Shown: positions 1-8,463 of the stretch, piece by piece | Numbering within the stretch: the first letter of the stretch is position 1 | Layout of the letters: each line of letters opens with the position of its first letter | Program-made: the position numbers and the translations under genes | Notes under the pieces: generated by a model | What the model saw: the letters and a program-made list of their open reading frames with translations, nothing else | What the model was told of the DNA's origin: nothing | The model's database searches: none | From: an uncultured Christensenellaceae bacterium | Lineage (GTDB): Bacteria > Bacillota > Clostridia > Christensenellales > Christensenellaceae | Assembly (NCBI GenBank): GCA_934555865.1 | Contig: CAKTFI010000044.1 | Location: forward strand, 1-8,463 | Direction of reading: 5' to 3' | DNA length: 8,463 nt

Positions 1-77
1 GTCTTACCATGGTCTACGTGACCAATCGTGCCGACATTGACATGCGGCTTCGTTCTGCTAAATACTTGCTTTGCCAT
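1..77 (-). CDS. tuf: Elongation factor Tu, N-terminal 25 codons (partial)
   Basis: EF-Tu is the GTPase that delivers aminoacyl-tRNA to the ribosomal A site. Only the first 25 codons plus two bases are present; the gene runs off the left edge. The reading starts [14 protein letters not shown] and continues to the P-loop, GHVDHGK, at residues 19-25, which is the near-invariant EF-Tu N-terminus. The ATG at 77-75 is preceded by AAAGGAG at 94-88 with a 10-nt spacer, which fixes the start. It lies 61 nt downstream of the fusA stop in the same direction, the usual last position of a bacterial str operon. The segment is too short to appear as a conventional long ORF. Identification is very secure; the rest of the protein cannot be judged here. 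Confidence 0.97.
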   Translation of the reverse strand, partial: MAKQVFSRTKPHVNVGTIGHVDHGK

Positions 78-96
78 TGCCTTACTACTCCTTTAG

Positions 97-120
97 GGGC
101 GGGGAAACGCTTCCCCGCCC
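97..120 (-). promoter_or_regulatory. Perfect GC-rich hairpin between fusA and tuf, touching the tuf SD
   Basis: The transcript of the minus strand can form a perfect 10-bp stem, GGGCGGGGAA with TTCCCCGCCC, closed by a four-base loop GCGT. The stem ends two bases before the tuf AAAGGAG (94-88). It is not followed by a U tract, so it does not look like a normal intrinsic terminator. Possible roles, all inferred, are modulation of tuf translation initiation, transcriptional pausing, or protection or processing of the fusA 3' end. The structure is seen directly; the function is unknown. Confidence 0.75.
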
Positions 121-138
121 GCCGTAATATTCTTCTTG

Positions 139-2214
139 TTAAGCCTTCTTGCCGACAACCTTTTCCGCGATGTTGTTCGGCACGCGCTCATACTGCGCAA
201 ACTGCATGGTATAGGTGCCTCTGCCCTGCGTCTTGGAGCGCAGGTCGGTCGCATACCCGAACATTTCGGAAAGCGGAACCATCGCGTGGATGACCTGTGC
301 GCCCGCACGCATTTCAGAGCCTTCGATGCGGCCTCTGCGCGCGTTGATGTTACCCAGGACATCGCCGAAATATTCTTCCGGCACATTGACTTCGACCTTC
401 ATGACCGGTTCGAGCAGGACGCAGGCCGCCTTGGACAGCGCATCCTTGAGCGCCATAGAACCGGCGATCTTGAATGCCATTTCCGAAGAGTCGACTTCAT
501 GATAGGAGCCATCATACAGCGTCGCACGGAAGTCCAGCACCTCATAGCCGCCGATGATGCCGCTCTTGGAGGCTTCCTGGATACCTGCGTCGATCGCCGG
601 GATGTATTCCTTCGGGATAACACCACCGACGATTGCGTTCACGAACTCATAGCCGGAGCCGGGCTCCAACGGTTCCACGCGGATCTTGCAGTGACCGAAC
701 TGACCGCGGCCGCCGGACTGACGGACATAGCGGCCTTCGGCCTCGACCGTCTTGGTGAGCGCTTCACGGTAGGCGACCTGCGGCTTACCGACATTCGCCT
801 CAACCTTGAACTCGCGCAGCAGGCGGTCCACGATGATCTCCAGGTGCAATTCACCCATACCTGCAATGATGGTCTGGCCGGTCTCTTCGTCCGTATAGGT
901 CTTGAAGGTCGGGTCTTCCTCGGCCAGCTTGACGAGCGCCAGGCTCATCTTGTCTCTGCCTGCCTTGGTCTTGGGCTCGATGGCGACACGGATAACCGGC
1001 TCCGGGAATTCCATATCCTCGAGCTCGATCGGCGCCTTTTCGTCGCACAAGCTGTCGCCCGTGCCGACATCCTTCATGCCCACGATGGCGGCGATGTCGC
1101 CTGTGTGCACGCTGTCGACTTCGTTGCGGCGATCCGCCTGCATCCGCACGATACGGCCGACGCGATCGCGCTTGCCCTTGGAGGCATTGTATACATAGGA
1201 ACCCGCCTTGAGTTCGCCGGAATAGACGCGGATAAACGCCAGCTTACCGACGAACGGGTCGGTCATGATCTTGAACGCCAGCGCGGAGAAGGGCTCGCTG
1301 TCTTCCGCCTTGCGGACTTCCGGTTCCTTCGTGTCCGGCTCTACGCCCTCGACCGGCTTGATGTCGAGCGGGGACGGCAGGAAGTCGACGACATAGTCGA
1401 GCATCGGCTGTACGCCCTTATTGCGGTAGGAAGAACCGCAGCAGACCGGGACGATCTCGCCTGCGATCGTGCGCTTGCGCAGCGCCGCAATGATCTCTTC
1501 CTTGGAAAGCTCCTCGCCTTCGAAATACTTCTCCATGAGGGATTCATCGGCTTCGGCCGCCGCTTCCACGAGCTTCGCACGGTATTCCTCCGCCTGATCC
1601 TTGAGGTCTGCGGGGATGTCTACCACTTCAAACTTCGCGCCCGTCTGGTCGCCCGTATCATAGAGGATCGCGTTCATGTCGAGCAGGTCCACCATGCCCA
1701 AAAAGTCCGCTTCCTTGCCGATCGGCAGCTGCAAAAGCACTGGGTTCGCCTTCAGGCGGTCTTCGATCATATGCACGACATTGAAGAAGTCGGCACCCGT
1801 GATATCCATCTTATTGACATAGGCAAGACGCGGCACGCCAAACTTTTCCGCCTGACGCCACACGGTCTCGGACTGCGGTTCTACGCCACCCTTCGCGCAG
1901 AACACGGCGACTGCGCCGTCCAATACGCGCAGGGAGCGCTCTACCTCTACGGTGAAGTCCACATGTCCGGGGGTATCGATGATGTTCAACTGATAGCCCT
2001 TCCAATGCGCGGTAACAGCAGCGGACATGATCGTGATGCCTCTTTCCTGCTCCTGTTCCATGAAGTCGGTCGTGGACGCACCGTCGTGCGTCTCGCCCAT
2101 CTTATAATTCTCACCGGTATAGTAGAGAATTCTTTCGGTTGTTGTCGTCTTGCCGGCGTCGATATGCGCCATGATACCGATGTTCCGGACAAGATTCAAG
2201 GGGACTCTTTCCAC
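139..2214 (-). CDS. fusA: Elongation factor G (EF-G)
   Basis: EF-G is the ribosomal translocase: it hydrolyses GTP to move tRNAs and mRNA after peptide bond formation and, with RRF, helps recycle ribosomes. I choose the GTG at 2214-2212, giving 691 residues, because AAAGGAG (2229-2223) sits 8 nt upstream. An in-frame TTG at 2232 would place that Shine-Dalgarno inside the coding sequence. Visible motifs are the P-loop AHIDAGKTT (16-24), switch I ending RGITI (58-62), DTPGH (80-84) with catalytic His84, NKMD (134-137) and the G5 region CGSSYRNKG (259-267). Domains II-V follow, including GGRGQFG in domain IV and the C-terminal [22 protein letters not shown] block. Length matches Bacillus EF-G. 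G5 reads GSSY rather than the common GSAF/GTAF, and the segment [13 protein letters not shown] differs mildly from the Bacillus version. It is probably the main cellular EF-G given its str-operon position. Confidence 0.99.
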   Translation of the reverse strand: MERVPLNLVRNIGIMAHIDAGKTTTTERILYYTGENYKMGETHDGASTTDFMEQEQERGITIMSAAVTAHWKGYQLNIIDTPGHVDFTVEVERSLRVLDGAVAVFCAKGGVEPQSETVWRQAEKFGVPRLAYVNKMDITGADFFNVVHMIEDRLKANPVLLQLPIGKEADFLGMVDLLDMNAILYDTGDQTGAKFEVVDIPADLKDQAEEYRAKLVEAAAEADESLMEKYFEGEELSKEEIIAALRKRTIAGEIVPVCCGSSYRNKGVQPMLDYVVDFLPSPLDIKPVEGVEPDTKEPEVRKAEDSEPFSALAFKIMTDPFVGKLAFIRVYSGELKAGSYVYNASKGKRDRVGRIVRMQADRRNEVDSVHTGDIAAIVGMKDVGTGDSLCDEKAPIELEDMEFPEPVIRVAIEPKTKAGRDKMSLALVKLAEEDPTFKTYTDEETGQTIIAGMGELHLEIIVDRLLREFKVEANVGKPQVAYREALTKTVEAEGRYVRQSGGRGQFGHCKIRVEPLEPGSGYEFVNAIVGGVIPKEYIPAIDAGIQEASKSGIIGGYEVLDFRATLYDGSYHEVDSSEMAFKIAGSMALKDALSKAACVLLEPVMKVEVNVPEEYFGDVLGNINARRGRIEGSEMRAGAQVIHAMVPLSEMFGYATDLRSKTQGRGTYTMQFAQYERVPNNIAEKVVGKKA

Positions 2215-2222
2215 TTGCGTTT

Positions 2223-2229
2223 CTCCTTT
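2223..2229 (-). promoter_or_regulatory. Ribosome binding site that sets the fusA start at GTG 2214
   Basis: AAAGGAG followed by an 8-nt spacer and GTG. It overlaps codons 2-4 of the longer frame that would begin at TTG 2232, so that longer start is unlikely. The shorter protein also aligns better with known EF-G N-termini. Confidence 0.85.
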
Positions 2230-2274
2230 CAAGACAAGTCATAGAGAGCGAATGTTCTCTTTGCCCTTATGCAT

Positions 2275-2303
2275 TTTACGCGCGCAAAGATCGCGCGCGT
2301 AAA
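2275..2303 (-). promoter_or_regulatory. Perfect 11-bp inverted repeat in the rpsG-fusA spacer
   Basis: The arms TTTACGCGCGC and GCGCGCGTAAA are perfect complements separated by seven bases. The element lies in the middle of the 129-nt rpsG-fusA spacer, about 45 nt before the fusA Shine-Dalgarno. No U tract follows in the transcript direction, so it is not a standard terminator. It could be an RNA hairpin that affects fusA expression or message stability, or a DNA operator dyad. Only the symmetry is seen; function is not known. Confidence 0.7.
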
Positions 2304-2343
2304 TTGTATAAGTCTGTTAAATTGGTTATTTCCCAGAGCGCTA

Positions 2344-2814
2344 TTAGAAGCGGAAATGCGCGAATGCCTTGTTCGCTTCTGCTGCTCTGTGCATTTCTTC
2401 TTTTCTGCGCACGCTTGCGCCCGTGTTGTTCGCCGCGTCCATGATCTCCGCCGCAACGCGCTCGCACATCGTTCTCTCGCCACGCGCTCTCGAAAAAGCG
2501 GTCATCCAGCGCAGAGCCAGCGTCTGACGACGCTCCGGGCGGACTTCCATCGGGACCTGATAGGTCGCGCCGCCGACTCTTCTCGCCTTGACTTCCAGGG
2601 CGGGCATGATGTTTTCCATCGCCGCTTCAAAGACTTCCATCGGGTCCTTGCCCGTCTTTTCGCCGATGATGTCAAATGCGTCGTAGCAGATGCGCTGCGC
2701 CGTGCCGCGCTTGCCATCCAGCATGATCTGGTTGATGAGTTTGGTTACAACTGTGCTTTTATAGATAGGATCCGGCGTAACTGTACGCTTCGGTGTTCCA
2801 CCGCGTCTAGACAT
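2344..2814 (-). CDS. rpsG: 30S ribosomal protein S7
   Basis: S7 is a primary binder of the 3' major domain of 16S rRNA that nucleates assembly of the 30S head and lies near the mRNA exit and E site. The product is 156 residues, the normal bacterial length. It begins [10 protein letters not shown] and contains the family blocks [17 protein letters not shown], the beta-hairpin region [25 protein letters not shown], and the C-terminal block [10 protein letters not shown]. The ATG at 2814-2812 follows GGAGG (2825-2821) with a 6-nt spacer. It lies 61 nt downstream of rpsL and 129 nt upstream of fusA. In E. coli S7 represses its own operon by binding the rpsL-rpsG spacer. Whether that happens here is not shown, although that spacer can fold into a small hairpin. 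Confidence 0.99.
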   Translation of the reverse strand: MSRRGGTPKRTVTPDPIYKSTVVTKLINQIMLDGKRGTAQRICYDAFDIIGEKTGKDPMEVFEAAMENIMPALEVKARRVGGATYQVPMEVRPERRQTLALRWMTAFSRARGERTMCERVAAEIMDAANNTGASVRRKEEMHRAAEANKAFAHFRF

Positions 2815-2851
2815 GTTTTACCTCCGTAATTTTTCGTAATCCAATTGATCG

Positions 2852-2871
2852 GCCCGGCTGTTCGCCGCGGC
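2852..2871 (-). promoter_or_regulatory. Possible hairpin in the rpsL-rpsG spacer
   Basis: Starting four bases after the rpsL stop codon, the transcript can form GCC-CGGC, loop GAACA, GCCG-GGC: seven pairs with one bulged G. This is the spacer in which E. coli S7 binds to autoregulate the str operon, so an analogous role is conceivable. The stem is short and in GC-rich DNA, so chance folding cannot be excluded. Confidence 0.35.
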
Positions 2872-2875
2872 AGGC

Positions 2876-3256
2876 TTATTTGCTCTTCTTAGCCTTCTTG
2901 GCGCCGTAGAGCGATCTGGCCTGCATTCTGCCGTTTACGCCTGCAGCGTCCAGCGCGCCGCGGATGATGTGATAACGCACACCAGGCAGGTCCTTGACTC
3001 TGCCGCCGCGGATCAGGACCACCGAGTGCTCCTGCAGGTTGTGGCCGATACCGGGGATATATACGGTACCTTCCATGCCGTTTACCAGACGGACTCTGGC
3101 GATCTTCCGAAGAGCGGAGTTCGGCTTCTTCGGGGTCATCGTACGCACTGCGGTGCATACGCCCCTCTTCTGCGGGCACTGCTGAAGAATCGGGGAATTG
3201 GATTTATATTCAATAGTTTTTCTTCCTTTTTTTACAAGCTGGTTAATGGTAGGCAT
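2876..3256 (-). CDS. rpsL: 30S ribosomal protein S12
   Basis: S12 sits at the decoding centre of the 30S subunit and influences translational accuracy. The product is 126 residues and starts [13 protein letters not shown]. It carries the conserved blocks [20 protein letters not shown] (41-51), [26 protein letters not shown] and the Lys-rich C-terminus. Lys43 and Lys88, positions where substitutions confer streptomycin resistance in other bacteria, are both the wild-type lysine, as is Pro91, so no resistance mutation is apparent at these sites. Asp89 is the residue methylthiolated by RimO in E. coli. The ATG at 3256-3254 has a strong AAGGAGG (3277-3271) but at an unusually long 14-nt spacing; no alternative start lies between. 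It is the first gene after the promoter at 3380-3409. Confidence 0.99.
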   Translation of the reverse strand: MPTINQLVKKGRKTIEYKSNSPILQQCPQKRGVCTAVRTMTPKKPNSALRKIARVRLVNGMEGTVYIPGIGHNLQEHSVVLIRGGRVKDLPGVRYHIIRGALDAAGVNGRMQARSLYGAKKAKKSK

Positions 3257-3373
3257 ACCTTAACTCTGTACCTCCTTGCGTGACTCTGTTAGAAATAATA
3301 TGTATATATAAGATTCCCACGCAACCCTTGGGGAATGAACTTACATACATGCAAAATAAGACAGTTTGCAGCA
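3257..3373 (-). promoter_or_regulatory. rpsL leader (5' UTR) with possible pseudoknot near the SD
   Basis: This stretch of about 117 nt runs from the predicted transcription start to the rpsL ATG. It contains a 6-bp hairpin ATTCCC/GGGAAT (3336-3331 with 3318-3313) with a 12-base loop. The loop ends in TTGCGT (3324-3319), an exact complement of ACGCAA (3281-3276), which overlaps the first two bases of the AAGGAGG ribosome-binding site. The two pairings could form a pseudoknot, or the longer TTGCGTG/CACGCAA pairing could compete with the hairpin. Either would partly mask the Shine-Dalgarno. A direct repeat of actctgt occurs at 3263-3269 and 3283-3289, flanking it. The complementarities are seen; the regulatory role is inferred. 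Confidence 0.5.
3271..3277 (-). promoter_or_regulatory. rpsL ribosome binding site at long spacing
   Basis: AAGGAGG is a near-perfect anti-16S match but lies 14 nt from the ATG, against a usual 5-10. The weaker AAGG at 3261-3258 is too close to the ATG to work. No other ATG, GTG or TTG lies between, and the S12 N-terminus is conserved, so the start is not in doubt. Confidence 0.75.
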
Positions 3374-3379
3374 CCATGT

Positions 3380-3409
3380 ATTTTATCATCTGCTTTCCTG
3401 TCATGTCAA
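3380..3409 (-). promoter_or_regulatory. Sigma-A type promoter of the str operon
   Basis: Reading the minus strand, a perfect -35 TTGACA (3409-3404) is separated by 18 bp from -10 TAAAAT (3385-3380), which matches five of six consensus bases. The -10 is preceded by TG one base upstream, an extended -10 element. An A/T-rich run just upstream (about 3411-3420) could act as an UP element. Transcription should begin near 3373 and read into rpsL, rpsG, fusA and tuf. Confidence 0.88.
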
Positions 3410-3410
3410 T

Positions 3411-3465
3411 AAAAAATTCACAATTCCAGGGGCTTTGCCCGGCCTTCCGGCCAAAGCCCCGAGAA
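3411..3465 (-). terminator. Probable intrinsic terminator after the hypothetical gene
   Basis: In the transcript, GGGGCTTT pairs with AAAGCCCC (3460-3453 with 3436-3429). An inner GC-rich stem sits around GGCCGGAAGGCC, and an outer TTCT/GGAA extension follows one mismatch. Just beyond comes a U-rich stretch, TTGTGAATTTTTT (3423-3411). The hairpin starts eight bases after the stop codon at 3474. The U run is not strictly contiguous with the main stem, so efficiency may be partial. The U tract abuts the str promoter. Confidence 0.72.
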
Positions 3466-3473
3466 CCGTCCGT

Positions 3474-4229
3474 TTATTCGTCGCCCGGCTGCCTCGGGTC
3501 GTCGCTGAAGAAGCAGAAGTGCTCCCGCGGCTTTTTCTTGGTGAGCAGCAGGCGGGTCTTTTCCTGCTCGTCCCGGTATACGAACCAGCCGAGCTCCGCC
3601 ATCTCCGCCATCTCCGGGATGTCGAATACGCGGAAGTAGGTCGCGTCGCCGTATTTTTTGATGAGCTTGCGCGAGATCCAACCGCCCAGCGCATACACGA
3701 CCGCCATGACGAACAGCAGTATGACGATCGGGATGTATTCCGGCGAATACTGGATGAATTCCGTCTTGGCGATGGACAGTACGACGCCCAGCCCCACGAG
3801 GAAGCCGACGGCCGCGGAATAGAACTTGAAGTTCTCCGCCAGGCGATAGCGCCGGCGGCATTCCTTGCAGATCGCGATCGGGAAGGGAATGAGGCTCCCC
3901 ACATCCGCGCGCTGCAGGCTCCCGAGCCCAAAGATCATGCCCTTTTCATAGGGCGGATCGGGGTGCGCCATGTCCAGCACCGCATACCCCGCCTTGGGGT
4001 TGCCCGGCCGCTTCTTGCAGAAGAAGCAGGTCTCCGACTGGTGGAACTGGTCGGCGTTCCAGGGCAGATTGCTCTGCGTCACCTGCCAGATCTCATTCGT
4101 CTTGGCCTTTTCGTATTCCTTGACATTGTTCTTGTACAGCGAGCATTTTTCGCAGCCGTCGCTCCCCAAAAATTTGCAGATCGGCGTATGCTTCACCGTA
4201 CATTTCCGGCTGATTTTTTCAATTGCCAC
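3474..4229 (-). CDS. Unrecognised membrane protein with zinc-binding-type Cys pairs
   Basis: I do not recognise this family. The likely start is GTG 4229-4227, with GGAGGG (4241-4236) six bases upstream, giving 251 residues; an in-frame TTG at 4271 has no such support and would overlap the rpoC stop. The N-terminal region has Cys10, Cys18 and a CEKC pair (26-29). A second set is CFFC (68-71) and CKEC (121-124), together a plausible four-Cys zinc ribbon ending just before the membrane. Two hydrophobic segments follow, about 138-154 and 165-183, joined by a short loop. Basic residues flank both (RRRYR before, RKLIKK after), suggesting that both ends lie in the cytoplasm. A charged soluble tail of about 65 residues closes the protein, with MAEMAELGWFVYRDEQ near its start. 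The gene sits 34 nt after rpoC, apparently co-transcribed with it, and is followed by a terminator. Codon style resembles its neighbours. Being a real gene is well supported; its function is unknown. Confidence 0.88.
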   Translation of the reverse strand: MAIEKISRKCTVKHTPICKFLGSDGCEKCSLYKNNVKEYEKAKTNEIWQVTQSNLPWNADQFHQSETCFFCKKRPGNPKAGYAVLDMAHPDPPYEKGMIFGLGSLQRADVGSLIPFPIAICKECRRRYRLAENFKFYSAAVGFLVGLGVVLSIAKTEFIQYSPEYIPIVILLFVMAVVYALGGWISRKLIKKYGDATYFRVFDIPEMAEMAELGWFVYRDEQEKTRLLLTKKKPREHFCFFSDDPRQPGDE

Positions 4230-4235
4230 TTTGCG

Positions 4236-4241
4236 CCCTCC
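4236..4241 (-). promoter_or_regulatory. Ribosome binding site deciding the start of the hypothetical gene
   Basis: GGAGGG lies six bases before GTG 4229. It is the only good Shine-Dalgarno near the 5' end of this frame, and it rules against the longer TTG-initiated reading that overlaps the end of rpoC. Confidence 0.8.
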
Positions 4242-4263
4242 GTGCAGGACGGCCGGGCAGGGC

Positions 4264-7839
<3,576 letters not shown>

Positions 7840-7847
7840 AGTAAAAA

Positions 7848-7857
7848 CCCTCTCCTT
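7848..7857 (-). promoter_or_regulatory. rpoC ribosome binding site for a TTG start
   Basis: AAGGAGAGGG offers two registers: AAGGAG, 12 nt from the TTG, or GAGG, 9 nt from it. No ATG or GTG is available in frame upstream of the conserved N-terminus, so the TTG start is the only sensible choice. Confidence 0.75.
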
Positions 7858-7893
7858 CCATGAAATTATAAAGTGAGTTGTCGTTTGCGCCGA

Positions 7894-8463
<570 letters not shown>

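Noticed and set aside
136..2244. A 702-codon open frame on the plus strand, antisense to all of fusA
   Set aside because: The opposite strand encodes an unmistakable full-length EF-G. The antisense frame stays open because GC-rich codon use rarely produces antisense stops; its product shows no recognisable family.
2239..2274. An 11-residue frame (MHKGKENIRSL) between the dyad and fusA
   Set aside because: It has no ribosome-binding site; the hairpin arm lies directly against its ATG. A frame this short is expected by chance.
2305..2310. TATACA in the rpsG-fusA spacer as a -10 box
   Set aside because: It matches four of six bases and the sequence 17 bp upstream (GGAAAT) does not resemble a -35.
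3295..3324. A second promoter in the rpsL leader (TTGCGT, 18 bp, TATTAT)
   Set aside because: The -35 matches only three of six bases and lies in the possible leader structure; the upstream promoter at 3380-3409 is far stronger.
3243..3377. A 44-codon minus-strand frame through the rpsL leader, overlapping the rpsL start by 14 bases
   Set aside because: Its ATG falls at or before the predicted transcription start and has no Shine-Dalgarno, so a leader peptide is unlikely unless transcription starts further upstream.
7865..7870. A perfect TATAAT in the rpoB-rpoC spacer, suggesting an internal rpoC promoter
   Set aside because: No -35-like sequence lies 16-18 bp upstream and there is no extended TG, so a lone hexamer in an A/T-rich gap is not enough.

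Overview
The window is a housekeeping transcription/translation locus. All seven genes lie on the minus strand, so the biological reading order runs from position 8463 down to 1: the 3' end of rpoB, rpoC, an unrecognised zinc-finger membrane protein gene, rpsL, rpsG, fusA, and the first 25 codons of tuf. The rpoBC / rpsL-rpsG-fusA-tuf order, strong Shine-Dalgarno sequences, an RpoC of 1191 residues without the large proteobacterial insertion, and Bacillus/Clostridium-like protein sequences point to a Firmicute. The high-GC coding sequence and several non-ATG starts make a GC-rich member of the Clostridia my best guess. That assignment is inference from sequence character, not a database match.

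Layout. Positions 7894-8463 hold the RpoB C-terminus, which ends in a long acidic tail. Positions 4264-7839 hold rpoC, with a TTG start. Positions 3474-4229 encode a 251-residue protein with Cys pairs and a two-helix membrane hairpin, starting at GTG. It occupies the place where Bacillus and many clostridia carry the small L7Ae-family gene. A hairpin followed by a U-rich tract (3411-3465) closes this unit. Immediately after it lies a near-consensus sigma-A promoter (TTGACA, 18 bp, TGATAAAAT) that should start the str operon with a leader of about 117 nt. rpsL (2876-3256), rpsG (2344-2814), fusA (139-2214, GTG start) and tuf (1-77) follow.

How the genes work together: RpoB and RpoC are the two large RNA polymerase subunits. 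S12 and S7 are core 30S proteins, and EF-G and EF-Tu are the two elongation GTPases. The terminator and promoter between the hypothetical gene and rpsL suggest that polymerase and str genes are separate transcription units here.

There is no obvious exotic system. The points worth a second look are non-coding: a possible pseudoknot next to the rpsL ribosome-binding site, a perfect 11-bp dyad between rpsG and fusA, and a perfect 10-bp GC-rich hairpin touching the tuf ribosome-binding site. The unexplained membrane protein gene between rpoC and rpsL also deserves attention. No stretch longer than about 220 bases lacks a gene. I see no tRNA, rRNA, CRISPR array or mobile element.
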